Assembly: GCA_018806915.1 (NCBI GenBank)
Contig: JAGKQI010000061.1
Span: forward strand, 1,178,001-1,242,000
Direction of reading: 5' to 3'
DNA from: Phytophthora colocasiae
Lineage: Eukaryota > Oomycota > Peronosporomycetes > Peronosporales > Peronosporaceae
DNA: 64,000 nt
In this document: positions 8,178 to 16,400 of the stretch, one piece after another
Numbering within the stretch: position 1 is the stretch's first letter
Layout of the letters: the number at the start of each line of letters is the position of its first letter
Program-made: the position numbers and the translations under genes
The notes under the pieces: generated by a model
What the model was told of the DNA's origin: nothing
Database searches by the model: none
The model's input: only the letters and a program-made list of their open reading frames with translations

Positions 8178-10574
8178 TCAGGTACCCAGTGAGAACACTT
8201 CACCCGTGTCCTTCAGAGTCACTGAGTTAGTATCCAAGTCGACAACAGCTCGGAACTGTCGAAGTGAGTCGGTTCCAAGTATCACATCCACATGCATGTG
8301 GTCGACAACCACAAAAGGTCGAACAATCTCCAACGACCCAAGTCTGAGAGGGAGGTCGGCAACACCTCGTATCTTAAGTTGGTGACCCGACACTCCGTTC
8401 AAGTTCCCATAGTACGGTCGCAGAGAGTCACTGCCTCGTCCTATCCGTCGAAGTACTTTACGGTCGATCAAGCTCACAACGGCACCAGAGTCGATGAGCA
8501 TGTCCACAGGGACACAGTCGACATATCCTGGAGAAGTAGCTTCCACCCCACCTACTGAGCCAATCACCCGCTTGCCTTCGGGCACTATACCAGCGACTTC
8601 ACTTTCTTCGAACACATCCCGTTCGACTAGTCCAGCCTTTCGAGAGTCACGGTTTTCTCCCTCAGTAGAGACTCGCACAGGATCAGACACTACGTACGCG
8701 TACTCATACACGCTGTTCGAGTCTTCACGCGAACACCGAGTCCCCATTTCTTCGATCTTCGGACCAGTCAAGGAGGAGTAGTCGAAGCGCACTTGCTTCG
8801 GGCTCCGCGTTTTTCGCGACGGGAGAGCTGCCTTTAGGCAGTCACTACACCGGTCTTCTCGCTCTTTCAACTTAGCTCGGATGAGTGGACCTTCACTCAA
8901 GTACTTCTCCATTATCACACTCACGATGCGTTTCATCACGGAGCTACTCATCGCTCGATAGAACTGCGCTACTTTCGCCAGAGCTCGTTCCTCAAGATCA
9001 TTATCTCCCCAATCGACTTCCGGGAGAACTAAGTCACTCAGGAGCGGCGACCCACAGTCGACACACACGGGGTTAACCTTTTCTTCCTCCTTGACTAAGT
9101 AGTACACCATTCTTCGGACTAGAGCATTCCATTTAGGATCCAGGCGTTTTCTTCGTCGGGAGGACACAGTCACTGCATTGACCGCACTACAGGGGTTTTC
9201 AGACAAGTCGATAGCCACATTTGCGATCACAGTCTCCTCGACACTGGAGTCGGTGGGCGCGTCGTCACTTACTTCTGCTTGGTTGTAGTCCGAAGTAACT
9301 CTGGTCTCCCCACCTCCCACATCTCGTCCGTCCGAATCAGCGACTCCCTCATGGTCGTGGAAGTAGTCGTTTTCCTCCGACTTCCTCAAGTCGCTAAAGT
9401 CGCGGTTAGCTCGCTTAGCCGCATTAGTAGCCGCCAGCGTCTTTCGATACCAGTCAGTCCAGTATTCGGGTGTAGCTAGCACTCCAAGTGACGACTCCCT
9501 TGTCCGGCTTATGACTTCTTCAGGGATCCCTAATACGGTGCTTAAGTCGGTTAGAGTCATCTTCTGCGACTGAGACACATTCCTTTCCACCCTCCTCTTG
9601 AGTTCTACTTCGTCCAACGGAAAGAGTCGCTCCTCGAGCTCTTTATCGTATTCTTCTTTTTCTTCTAGCACTCCCTTGTTTACCCCTTCGGTTAGTTCGT
9701 CCAGTTCTCGTTCGGAAAACACTCCGGTAGGTTCGGCAGTCGCCTCCGCGGCGTTACTCCTAGCGTTCGCCTCACTCCCACCCCTCGCATCGGTGGCAGA
9801 CGGCTCGCTCACGGTTTCACTCAGCTCAACTACACTTTGAGCCTCCCGAGTCACATTCGCAGCCTCGACCTCAGTCTGCGTGACTTCTTCTTCAGTTGGG
9901 TCCGTCACCTGTTCACCAGTAGTTAGTCCCGGAGCGACTTCGGAAGTGTTCGCCTCACCCCCACCATCAGCATCGGTGGTAGACGGCACACTTGCAGTCT
10001 CGTTCGCTACTTTGCCGGTCTTGTCAGCAATTATTCCTGGAGTACCTTCACTAGCATAGGCCTCGTTATTTCGCAGTTGGCAATCAGTCTCCACACTCAT
10101 CTCGTCAAGTAGTCCTTCACGGTTCTCCGCAGGTTCATCTCTATTCACGCTCGTATCGGGGTCGAAAATGCTCTCATCGAACTCAGGACAGTCACTTTCA
10201 CTTTCATCATCACCTTCGGGCTGCGACTCAGTGACTCCCAAGTCACCGAGGGAAGTAGTTTCTTCTTTCACACTTGTTCCACTAGTCACCCACTCGCAGT
10301 GGACAACTCCACTCTTTGCGCGGGGCGCTGTCCAGTAGTTTACCGGGTTCGACTTCACCCGAACCTCATCTTCATACTCTCCGGCATGAGGGTCCTTCAG
10401 TGAGTCCCCGACGTATGCCGTAGTCAGACAACTCGCTTCAACATCCTCACTCTCAATTTTATCAGTCTCAATCATGTTCACTCCATTTTCAGTCGTTGTT
10501 CTCTTTACTGTCTCAGTTGAACTCACTCCATTTCCATAACGAGTAGTAGTGGACTTGGAAGTGACTCCACTCAA
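8178..10574 (-). CDS. pro: Gypsy acidic linker and aspartic protease
   Basis: 798 open codons. The first roughly 500 are highly acidic and Ser/Thr/Val-rich and look disordered. Two CxxC pairs (CVDCGS and CSDCLK, about residues 520-600) may bind zinc. The retroviral-type aspartic protease lies at the C-terminus, with the catalytic DSG in LIDSGAVVSLID at about residue 694 and the ILGTDSL flap-side motif near 775. The stop at 8,178 is overlapped by the pol frame in the -1 direction. The frame is the same as that of the zinc-knuckle ORF upstream, from which it is separated by one stop at about 10,632. The long acidic linker is unusual compared with standard gypsy elements. Confidence 0.85.
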   Translation of the reverse strand: MSGVTSKSTTTRYGNGVSSTETVKRTTTENGVNMIETDKIESEDVEASCLTTAYVGDSLKDPHAGEYEDEVRVKSNPVNYWTAPRAKSGVVHCEWVTSGTSVKEETTSLGDLGVTESQPEGDDESESDCPEFDESIFDPDTSVNRDEPAENREGLLDEMSVETDCQLRNNEAYASEGTPGIIADKTGKVANETASVPSTTDADGGGEANTSEVAPGLTTGEQVTDPTEEEVTQTEVEAANVTREAQSVVELSETVSEPSATDARGGSEANARSNAAEATAEPTGVFSERELDELTEGVNKGVLEEKEEYDKELEERLFPLDEVELKRRVERNVSQSQKMTLTDLSTVLGIPEEVISRTRESSLGVLATPEYWTDWYRKTLAATNAAKRANRDFSDLRKSEENDYFHDHEGVADSDGRDVGGGETRVTSDYNQAEVSDDAPTDSSVEETVIANVAIDLSENPCSAVNAVTVSSRRRKRLDPKWNALVRRMVYYLVKEEEKVNPVCVDCGSPLLSDLVLPEVDWGDNDLEERALAKVAQFYRAMSSSVMKRIVSVIMEKYLSEGPLIRAKLKEREDRCSDCLKAALPSRKTRSPKQVRFDYSSLTGPKIEEMGTRCSREDSNSVYEYAYVVSDPVRVSTEGENRDSRKAGLVERDVFEESEVAGIVPEGKRVIGSVGGVEATSPGYVDCVPVDMLIDSGAVVSLIDRKVLRRIGRGSDSLRPYYGNLNGVSGHQLKIRGVADLPLRLGSLEIVRPFVVVDHMHVDVILGTDSLRQFRAVVDLDTNSVTLKDTGEVFSLGT

Positions 10575-10631
10575 GTCACTTAGCTGGCAGGAGGAAGGAG
10601 TTACTTCACCCTTCCCTTCCTCCAGCCCCCT

Positions 10632-11150
10632 TCAGTGTTGACCCGAGCCAGAAGCCGCCCCAGCCTTCTGGACTAGCTGGTTCAGCGCCTCCCTCGACGG
10701 GCAGTTGGCCACCACGTGGTCCGCACCTCTGCACAGGAAGCAGGCCCTAGGGCCTCGACTGGTTTGGTAGTTAGAGCGAGAGTTGGAGCTCGTGTTCGGC
10801 GACTGTTGTTGCTGCTGGCGCTGGCCCGTTGACTGCTGTTGACGTTGGTACCCCCGAGGTAACTCGCACTCGACGTAGACGTGACCAGTTCCTTGGTAGT
10901 TCGAGCAAGTCGAGTTGTTCCGTCGGCAGTTAATTCGACTACACCCCAACGTGTGGCACCTTCCACACACGGTGAGTCCTTCCTGAGTGTATAAGTCAGG
11001 TCCCTGTCGAACACCTCGAGTCGGAGTCACCGGTAGGGAAGTAGTTGGCTGGATCGCATACACTCCTTGACTAGTAGCAGGCATCGTTTGGTACTGAATA
11101 GCAGCCGCAGTAGTTCCTCCTTGGTTAGTTGCCGGAGCGGCAGCCTGCAC
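10632..11150 (-). CDS. gag: Gypsy nucleocapsid part of gag with CCHC knuckles
   Basis: A 172-codon piece with cysteine clusters CGRCHTLGCSRINC and CFLCRGADHVVANC. The second is a clear CX2CX4HX4C zinc knuckle, typical of nucleocapsid. It is Gln/Ser-rich between the knuckles. It is the continuation of the gag core at 11,027-11,620 after a frame change near 11,160, and it ends at a stop in the same frame as the protease ORF. Confidence 0.85.
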   Translation of the reverse strand: MQAAAPATNQGGTTAAAIQYQTMPATSQGVYAIQPTTSLPVTPTRGVRQGPDLYTQEGLTVCGRCHTLGCSRINCRRNNSTCSNYQGTGHVYVECELPRGYQRQQQSTGQRQQQQQSPNTSSNSRSNYQTSRGPRACFLCRGADHVVANCPSREALNQLVQKAGAASGSGQH

Positions 11151-11620
11151 TTGCTGTTACTCTGAGTCTGTTGCATCACAGCCAGCATTTGCTTCATCAA
11201 GTCATCATTCGCCGTTGACTTAGGAGGCTCGTCCTCGAAGTCAGCGTCGTCTTCCACTGGTAGGTGCTGGTTCTTGTACAGGAGCACTGCTACGGCTTGA
11301 GGTATTGAGTTTACCAAAGAAGTGTCTAGTGTGTTCCGCCACTGCTTGTTACGGAGTCCTGACAGGAAATACTGGTATCTCATCTCGGGGTCGAAGTACT
11401 GAGCGGCGTCACAGAGGCTTGAAATCAAGTCGCCCCACACTTCGGCCGACATACCTCTGGACCGTTTAGTCACCTTCAGTCGCTCAATCATCTGCAGAGG
11501 AGTCTGGCACACGAACTGGTTGTGGAAGCGAGTCCTCAGAGTGTTGAAGTCGTTAATCTGGGAGTAAGTCCACCATTCTTCACCAGTTTTGCCCTTAAGA
11601 CACTCCTTGAAGGCACTCAA
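11027..11620 (-). CDS. gag: Gypsy gag core (retrotransposon gag domain)
   Basis: Contains the signature LKGKTGEEWWTYSQINDFNT and the following helices typical of the retrotransposon gag (capsid) family, then a Gln-rich linker. The listed start is not a true start: the same frame is open upstream to about 11,710, where a four-base A run on the plus strand (11,707-11,710) appears one base short relative to the frame needed to join the preceding ORF. The frame is lost again near 11,160. Confidence 0.85.
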   Translation of the reverse strand: MSAFKECLKGKTGEEWWTYSQINDFNTLRTRFHNQFVCQTPLQMIERLKVTKRSRGMSAEVWGDLISSLCDAAQYFDPEMRYQYFLSGLRNKQWRNTLDTSLVNSIPQAVAVLLYKNQHLPVEDDADFEDEPPKSTANDDLMKQMLAVMQQTQSNSKCRLPLRQLTKEELLRLLFSTKRCLLLVKECMRSSQLLPYR

Positions 11621-12636
11621 CCGTAAGGAGTCGTCAAGTCCTTCAGTAGCTCTCTCGAACGCACTCCAGAAGGATCGAGCTTTGTCTGCCGAGGCACCAT
11701 CAGAGTAAAATGGTTGAATCGGACCGCATTCTTGATGTTGGACGGCATACCCAGTGGAGGCCGAGTCACTTGGTTCGCAGACTGTTGGTAGTTCGGAGTG
11801 TACTGACCGAGAAGTTGACCGGGAACTGGAGTGTATAGTTGACTACTCCTGCCCGTAGCGAGGTGTCCAGCAGTCACCATATTCGGAGCAGTCACCGGAG
11901 GAGGTAGACTAGTCACAGGAGCCGAATTCCCAAGTGGTTGCTGTTGGCCCCAGTACGCACCCTGCCCAGTAGTCGCTTGTTGGTGACTAGTAGTGGCAGG
12001 AGTCGTCATCGCCGGTACCGAAGTCAACGGCGGAGCCACACTCATAGGAGTCATAAGTGCGCCGCCAGGGGGTACTTGAGTCGCAGGGGCATGAGTCACT
12101 TGAGGCGGAGCGGAGGCAGCTGCATAAGAGATAGGAGCTGGAGTGCCGTAGGAGAACCCGGCCGCTGCCGACCATCCGACTGGCTGAATAAACGGATTGT
12201 TCAGTCCGGTGCTCGGGTTACCAGGGGTCGCGCCAAGAGTCACATTCTGGTAACTCGGGATCGCCGAGCGAGTAGACTGAGGTATACTAGTAGCAGGAGT
12301 CATCACAGGAGCAGTAGGGGGTTGTCCTGGGAGTTGACTACTCCATCCAGTCGGATTGGTCCCCGTAGAACTGGTAGCTGCATTCACGCCAGTCACAGCA
12401 CTAGGAGCGTAACCAGGTTGAGTCATCAGTTGGGGTGGGTACAAGTAGTGTTTGGTGGCATCGACTACTCCCATAGTCGCTACTTCCGACTGAGCTGCGG
12501 ATGGAGTAGGGGGGATTAGAACACCAGAAGTCATCGACTTCGTAGCAGACTGACTAGTCATGGAAGTCGACGTTTGGAATTGAGCCTCACTCTGGGGCAC
12601 TGAAGTCGTTGCCGCGAGTCCAGTACTAGGAGTCAC
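11617..12636 (-). CDS. gag: Gypsy gag, Pro/Thr/Ser-rich N-terminal region
   Basis: 339 codons of low complexity (Pro, Thr, Ser, Ala, Gln), ending with RFNHFTL where the gag core should continue. The reading frame departs from the core at the A run near 11,707-11,710, so the last 30 residues are out of frame. A large disordered N-terminal extension is compatible with oomycete gypsy gag proteins, but I cannot compare lengths here. Confidence 0.7.
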   Translation of the reverse strand: MTPSTGLAATTSVPQSEAQFQTSTSMTSQSATKSMTSGVLIPPTPSAAQSEVATMGVVDATKHYLYPPQLMTQPGYAPSAVTGVNAATSSTGTNPTGWSSQLPGQPPTAPVMTPATSIPQSTRSAIPSYQNVTLGATPGNPSTGLNNPFIQPVGWSAAAGFSYGTPAPISYAAASAPPQVTHAPATQVPPGGALMTPMSVAPPLTSVPAMTTPATTSHQQATTGQGAYWGQQQPLGNSAPVTSLPPPVTAPNMVTAGHLATGRSSQLYTPVPGQLLGQYTPNYQQSANQVTRPPLGMPSNIKNAVRFNHFTLMVPRQTKLDPSGVRSRELLKDLTTPYG

Positions 12637-12685
12637 TCCATGTAAGGTAAATCCGCCGTGAGTAGTTACGGGGCTAGCAAGTGGT

Positions 12686-13117
12686 CTAGCCTCTCCTCCT
12701 GGGTTCTGAAAGACTTCGAGTCAGCCGGGGTCTAGCAGGAGGAGGTTGTTGCGCCGGGCGAGTAGAACCAAGGGCAGCCCTCCGCACCATGGCCTGGACC
12801 GAGGACAGTCCCCCCGGAGCGGTTAAACTCGGCCTCCCCGGGTGCGTAGTAGCAGGAGGTCCTCCGAGCCCGAACCACGAAGTTGCAGGTTGGCTGTCAC
12901 TGCCACCCGGACTCGCGGGAGTCGCCGTAGGAGGGCGACTTGCTCCTCCCCTGAACCAAGAAGTAGCCGAAGGGCCCGCGCCACCATTTTCACTCGAGGT
13001 GGTGCTCCTGTCGTCGTCTCCGACACCAGGTCCGAACGACGACATCTCGATTTCGGGTTCTAGCTCGTCTTGTTCTCTCTCTTCTTGTGCAGCCTTGAGT
13101 TCTGGTAGTTGTCGCAC
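12686..13117 (-). CDS. gag: Gypsy gag, extreme N-terminal fragment
   Basis: About 143 codons: an acidic helix (LKAAQEEREQDELEPEIE) followed by Gly/Pro/Ser repeats containing ATSWF twice. The frame is lost near 12,700 and continues in another frame into 11,617-12,636. The listed start is GTG and the frame is open further upstream, so the true start is not known. Together with the two downstream breaks, gag is split over three frame changes. Confidence 0.55.
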   Translation of the reverse strand: MRQLPELKAAQEEREQDELEPEIEMSSFGPGVGDDDRSTTSSENGGAGPSATSWFRGGASRPPTATPASPGGSDSQPATSWFGLGGPPATTHPGRPSLTAPGGLSSVQAMVRRAALGSTRPAQQPPPARPRLTRSLSEPRRRG

Positions 13118-13436
13118 TCCCGCCCAGACAAACCACTCAGTTAACCAACTGACAACTAGCTGGTAAGTCAGAAGTACTTCGCTTCTTAGCCAAGGTGTTC
13201 ACTCGAAGTTCACTTCCGAAGGACTTCACCGACTTGATTTGCGTCTCCGGAACGGGTCGGATCCCGTCCTTTAGCGAAGTAGTAGGACACCTCCCTAGTT
13301 GACCCCTGTCGAACTAGCAGTGTAGAGACTCTTCACACTTAAGTGAGCGAGAGCAGTTCTCTCTCCGGTAGCAGATCTTGTAGGTGTAGTCTTCTTTTAG
13401 TGCTCACTCCGAGGACCCTTCTCCAGCAGGCAAGTA

Positions 13437-13452
13437 CCCTGCTTCTCCACCA
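13437..13452 (-). other. Putative primer-binding site of the gypsy element
   Basis: Two bases inside the 5' LTR, the minus strand reads TGGTGGAGAAGCAGGG. It starts with TGG, as expected for pairing to the CCA end of a tRNA primer. The tRNA species was not identified. The leader from here to about 13,118 shows no recognisable gene. Confidence 0.5.
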
Positions 13453-13454
13453 CT

Positions 13455-13883
13455 TGTCGCGACCTGATAAGGATCGGGTACTAGCGGGCTGTTATGTGAG
13501 TGCAGGTCCGGGCAGGGAGGCAGAAGACTTAACTGAAACAAATGTAAGTGTCTTGTTGTTGTTCTTCTTCTTAGCAGGTAAAATCACGACTGACTAGTTA
13601 TGCCGGGAACTCACTGCTCCAATGCACACTTGTAAGGGTGACTCCCCGTCGAAACACTAGAGCGGGAGTCCTTGAGAGTGTCCTCCCTCCGCACGACACT
13701 CGCGGGAGGATGTAGATAGACGGCACAGACGGTAGTAAACGGGGACGTACCCCGGAGTGGACCTCGGACGGAACACTACGCCAAGTGGTCACAACACGAC
13801 GAGTGTGACGAATGACAAGGCCCCGAGGCATGGGGCACAGCCGTACACGCAGGTTCGAACGTCATATTCCCGGGCACGGGACA
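13455..13883 (-). repeat. 5' LTR of the gypsy element
   Basis: Identical to 242-670. In element orientation this is the upstream LTR and would carry promoter and transcription start. No clear TATA box was picked out. Confidence 0.95.
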
Positions 13884-13891
13884 CTTAGACA

Positions 13892-14095
13892 TCAATGGCA
13901 CTCTTCCACTACCAGCTCTTCACTCTCATGAGCCTCACACAGCTCATAAGCGCATGGCCCGCTCATTCGGGTAGATATTCCATCCGGGCCTTTCATTAGG
14001 ACGGGCATCCGAGGCCTGCAGCTTCCGCACTGAAATCCGGTATCGTTACCCCGTAGCAAGGGTGCTCGGCACGGGATTTCGGAATCGAAAAACAC
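13892..14095 (-). CDS. Small Cys-rich ORF in the right arm of the DNA element
   Basis: A 67-codon open frame without an ATG at its edge. It has CGSC and later C/H residues (CAYELCEAH, ending EECH) spaced as in a small zinc-binding module, and the composition looks protein-like. It lies between the gypsy 5' LTR and the right terminal repeat, so it could be the remnant of a gene of the host DNA element cut by the gypsy insertion. No family was recognised. Confidence 0.3.
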   Translation of the reverse strand: MFFDSEIPCRAPLLRGNDTGFQCGSCRPRMPVLMKGPDGISTRMSGPCAYELCEAHESEELVVEECH

Positions 14096-14159
14096 GTGGG
14101 AGGGGTCGCGCTAAAAATAGATGGCTGCGCTACGTGATTATGACTACGGGTTTTTGCAA

Positions 14160-14184
14160 TTTCCGGGGCTTCTGAAAGCCTCTA
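14160..14184 (-). repeat. Right terminal inverted repeat of the DNA element
   Basis: Partner of 75-99. Immediately to its right the sequence re-enters the reverse-complemented LACTB2-like gene at the base where the left side left it, apart from the 3-4 bp duplication. Confidence 0.7.
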
Positions 14185-14833
14185 ATAAGACAGGAGCTTT
14201 CAGATCCCCCACTCCATCCAGTACAAAACAAACGTGATCATTGCAGTGTCCTGGAGTGTACACTGTTCTCAAGATTCCTTCAATTCCTGGTACTTGAAAC
14301 TCTTATCCATCTTGTAACGCCTAAATCCCCAGTTTCCGACTCTCGTTGTTGCTCAGTCTCAGCCGTCGACCTCCATCTCCATCACCTTCTTTAGCTGTTT
14401 CAGGGAGGTATTTCCACACTTTCAGAGCTGGAAACCTTTGCTTCAATTGCAACAGTCCACCAACGTGATCCAAGTGTCTTTGGCAGTTGCATGTTTGACT
14501 CACTTGCTGACCTCGTGGCATCATTAGCGAAGTTGAAGCAATGTGGAGCTGCTAGTATCTACCCAGGACACGGACCAGTTGTGGACGATGCAGCTGCTAA
14601 GATCCTGGAGTACATCACTCACCGTCAGCAGCGTGAGGACGAGATCTTAGCGGTGCTAAAGCAGCACGGGAGACTGACATCGTCCGAGGTTGTGGATAAA
14701 ATTTACGACCCTTTGCCGTTACTTGCTGCGTAAATCTGCAAGGAAGGCAACCGAGAAGCACGTGCAGAAACTGCTGCTGGAATACCGCGTGCAACGTCAA
14801 GCTGGATGGTTCCAGGCTGCTACATGTACGTAC
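14184..14833 (+). pseudogene. LACTB2: LACTB2-like gene, unit A, right part with inverted segment
   Basis: 14,184-14,478 is the reverse complement of the gene's middle (the stretch from HxHxDH to the SGDC region). At 14,478/14,479 it switches back to the plus strand and runs through the YPGHGPV motif and the C-terminal winged-helix region to about 14,833. About four bases were lost at the right breakpoint. A further insertion near 14,722 shifts the frame in the C-terminal part. The copy cannot make the enzyme. Confidence 0.85.
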
Positions 14834-14995
14834 TAGTAGTACAACTTGACAGTGAGCTAAGCAGCACAAGAACAGTTATCGGTTGTGTTGTTTTTGTGAT
14901 TGGGTTTATAGTGATGGCTGCTCTACATGAACAGAGCAAAATAAATGACGCATGGAACCTGGTCTACTCGACAAACGACCGGACCCGCTTGGTGT

Positions 14996-15520
14996 TTATG
15001 TGTGGCTATTGTTGTGGCTGAGCTGCCGAGCCAGCTTCAAGTTGTCTTGGATCTGCTGTCGGGACTGTTCCGCCATGACGTTCATCTTGATAATCTGCGC
15101 CATGAGCGAGTCCGTGGTCGGATCTGGAGCAATCTGTTCGTATGCCTTGGGACTGCTAAAGCTGTCGTTGTACGGACCCGAAGATGCACTATTCAACCGA
15201 GCAACGGCCATGGATCCTCTGGCTACTGGTGTCTCCGAGTCTCGCCCCTTGTAGTAATTATCTTTCGGACTGTCAGGTGGCGAGTGACTGTGGCGGCGTT
15301 GACCAGCGTAGCGTGGACCAGCAAATGCATCTACACTGTGGTTGGATTTCTTAGGCGAAGGTCCATCGTAGATCGTGACAGGTACACCAGGCAACGACGC
15401 TGAGCCGGGCTTCACGTGGTTGTTGTGGGTCGGTTGTCCGGGATGTTTGGGAATGGGAGCTGCTCCACCCGCCTGTGCGTATAAAGCTACCTCCTCGTCG
15501 TGCTGAGGAAATGGACACAC
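14996..15520 (-). CDS. Unrecognised Pro/Ser-rich protein, C-terminal exon, unit A (best copy)
   Basis: 174 open codons. The N-terminal part is Pro/Gly/His/Asn-rich, the middle Ser/Arg-rich (GPRYAGQRRHSHSPPDSP), and the end helical (TDSLMAQIIKMNVMAEQSRQ). There is no ATG at the upstream edge. Just there the minus strand reads a pyrimidine tract followed by CAG (about 15,503-15,520), a good 3' splice acceptor, so this is probably a last exon starting near 15,502. Copies in the other units are frameshifted or truncated. It is head-to-head with, and slightly overlaps, the coiled-coil gene. No function is assigned. Confidence 0.5.
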   Translation of the reverse strand: MCPFPQHDEEVALYAQAGGAAPIPKHPGQPTHNNHVKPGSASLPGVPVTIYDGPSPKKSNHSVDAFAGPRYAGQRRHSHSPPDSPKDNYYKGRDSETPVARGSMAVARLNSASSGPYNDSFSSPKAYEQIAPDPTTDSLMAQIIKMNVMAEQSRQQIQDNLKLARQLSHNNSHT

Positions 15521-15755
15521 GAATCCGAGCAGAAGAGGAGGCTAGGATCCGCTCCAAGATGACTACAACAATTCGTCTGAAATCGAGGAAAGTATTCGTG
15601 AAGAACAGCGAGCTCAAGCAGAGCATGAGGCTGCAATTCAAGCTGAGATAGAGCTGCGGGCCCAAATTCGAGATGAGATTCAAGATGAAGTCAAGGACAA
15701 GATACGGGCGGAAATTCGGAAGGAATTGCTTGGAGAAGAGTTGAAAAAAGCTTGA
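15511..15755 (+). pseudogene. Coiled-coil gene, unit A, frameshifted
   Basis: Starts with ATG and encodes a highly charged helix (DTRIRAEEEARIRSKMTTTIR). It then loses the frame at about 15,572, where one G present in unit H is missing. In the original frame the sequence continues as a Glu/Arg/Gln heptad-like coil to a TGA at 15,753. The same one-base loss is present in units A-E and in the inverted copy of G. Confidence 0.55.
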
Positions 15756-16046
15756 GTCATCCGCTTCTTCTTTAGTTCTACGTCTGGAAGTGGTCACATG
15801 CCTACCAAGCCAACATTTGCGATGCCAGTCATCTAAAGAAGAATCCATAATAACGAAAAGTTTTGTGATCTTTTTAAATATTTAAAAAGATGCGTGAAGT
15901 TGAATTGACACTTGGCGATGCAGAAAATTACCCCACAAAGCTTTTAAGGAAAAGGAACGAGATTTCTGGAAAGGTGTAAAACGGAGGCACATCAATCATG
16001 AGAATTCCACGACTGTTGCCTACCATTTTTCATTTTGTAAGCGACT
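15756..16046. other. AT-rich spacer between coiled-coil and ankyrin genes
   Basis: No gene was seen. An ATTTAAAAAG-type AT-rich stretch lies near 15,880. This spacer is repeated in every unit that keeps both flanking genes. Confidence 0.4.
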
Positions 16047-16400
16047 ATGGCTCCCAAGTCCCGCGAAGAAGTCTGGAATTCGAATCCATCGGAATGGCAC
16101 GACAAGTACCACGGGGTTGGAGATTTTTGCAAGAGGGCGAAGGTATACTATTGCAGAAGCGGACGTTGGGCTAGCTTCGACTGGCTGCTGAGGCAATGGA
16201 TTTAGCAGCAACCAATGGATTGTACGACAACGTGGTTTGGTTTCACAAACATCGGTTCAAAGGTTGCACGACAGCAGCAATGGATGGAGCAGCAACGCAT
16301 GGTCATTTTAAAACTGTTCAGTACCTTCACGAAAATCGTAATGAAGGCTGCACAACTGCTGCCATGGATGGAGCTGCCACCAACAACCACCTTGCCACGT
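16047..16400 (+). pseudogene. Ankyrin-like gene, unit A, degenerate
   Basis: The ATG at 16,047 opens MAPKSREEVWNSNPSEWHD, the N-terminus of an ankyrin-like protein. A 28-bp deletion after the SFDWLL segment shifts the frame to a stop at 16,203. Two ankyrin-like units (EGCTTAAMDGAATHGH, then EGCTTAAMDGAATNNH) follow in other frames. The remaining repeats found in unit F are deleted at a junction next to ACTGTTGT, near 16,397. The family mediates protein-protein contacts; this copy is dead. Confidence 0.75.

Larger units (their letters stand above)
242..13883 (-). mobile_element. Ty3/gypsy LTR retrotransposon, 13.6 kb, with extra antisense and membrane ORFs
   Basis: Two 429-bp LTRs, identical by eye, bound the element and begin TG and end CA. 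On the minus strand the order is 5' LTR, leader with primer-binding site, gag in several frames, nucleocapsid zinc knuckles, protease, and pol ordered RT-RNase H-integrase. This order and the integrase place it in Ty3/gypsy. About 3.6 kb between pol and the 3' LTR is not part of a standard gypsy element: it holds an antisense ORF (2,127-3,761) and sense membrane ORFs (563-1,810). The flanks CCTTG and CTTAG do not form a clean target duplication; CTTG/CTTA is the closest match. Confidence 0.95.
76..14183. mobile_element. DNA transposon with terminal inverted repeats, host of the gypsy insertion
   Basis: The ends are imperfect inverted repeats of about 25 bp, containing AGAAGCCCCGGAAA. They are flanked by AAT (or AATA) on both sides, and the uninterrupted unit C copy has this target once, so the insertion boundaries are well supported. 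Only about 165 bp (77-241) and 300 bp (13,884-14,183) of the element remain outside the gypsy insertion. Short ATCACGTAG and AACACGTGG motifs recur near both ends and could be transposase-binding sites. No transposase was recognised, so the superfamily is open; a 3-4 bp AT-rich target duplication is compatible with several. Confidence 0.65.

Noticed and set aside
11938..12519. Plus-strand 193-codon Arg/Ser-rich ORF opposite gypsy gag
   Set aside because: It is a shadow of the Thr/Pro/Ser-rich gag frame.
15351..15848. Minus-strand 165-codon hydrophobic ORF, repeated in most units
   Set aside because: It is the shadow of the plus-strand coiled-coil gene: the hydrophobic residues mirror Glu/Lys/Arg codons.
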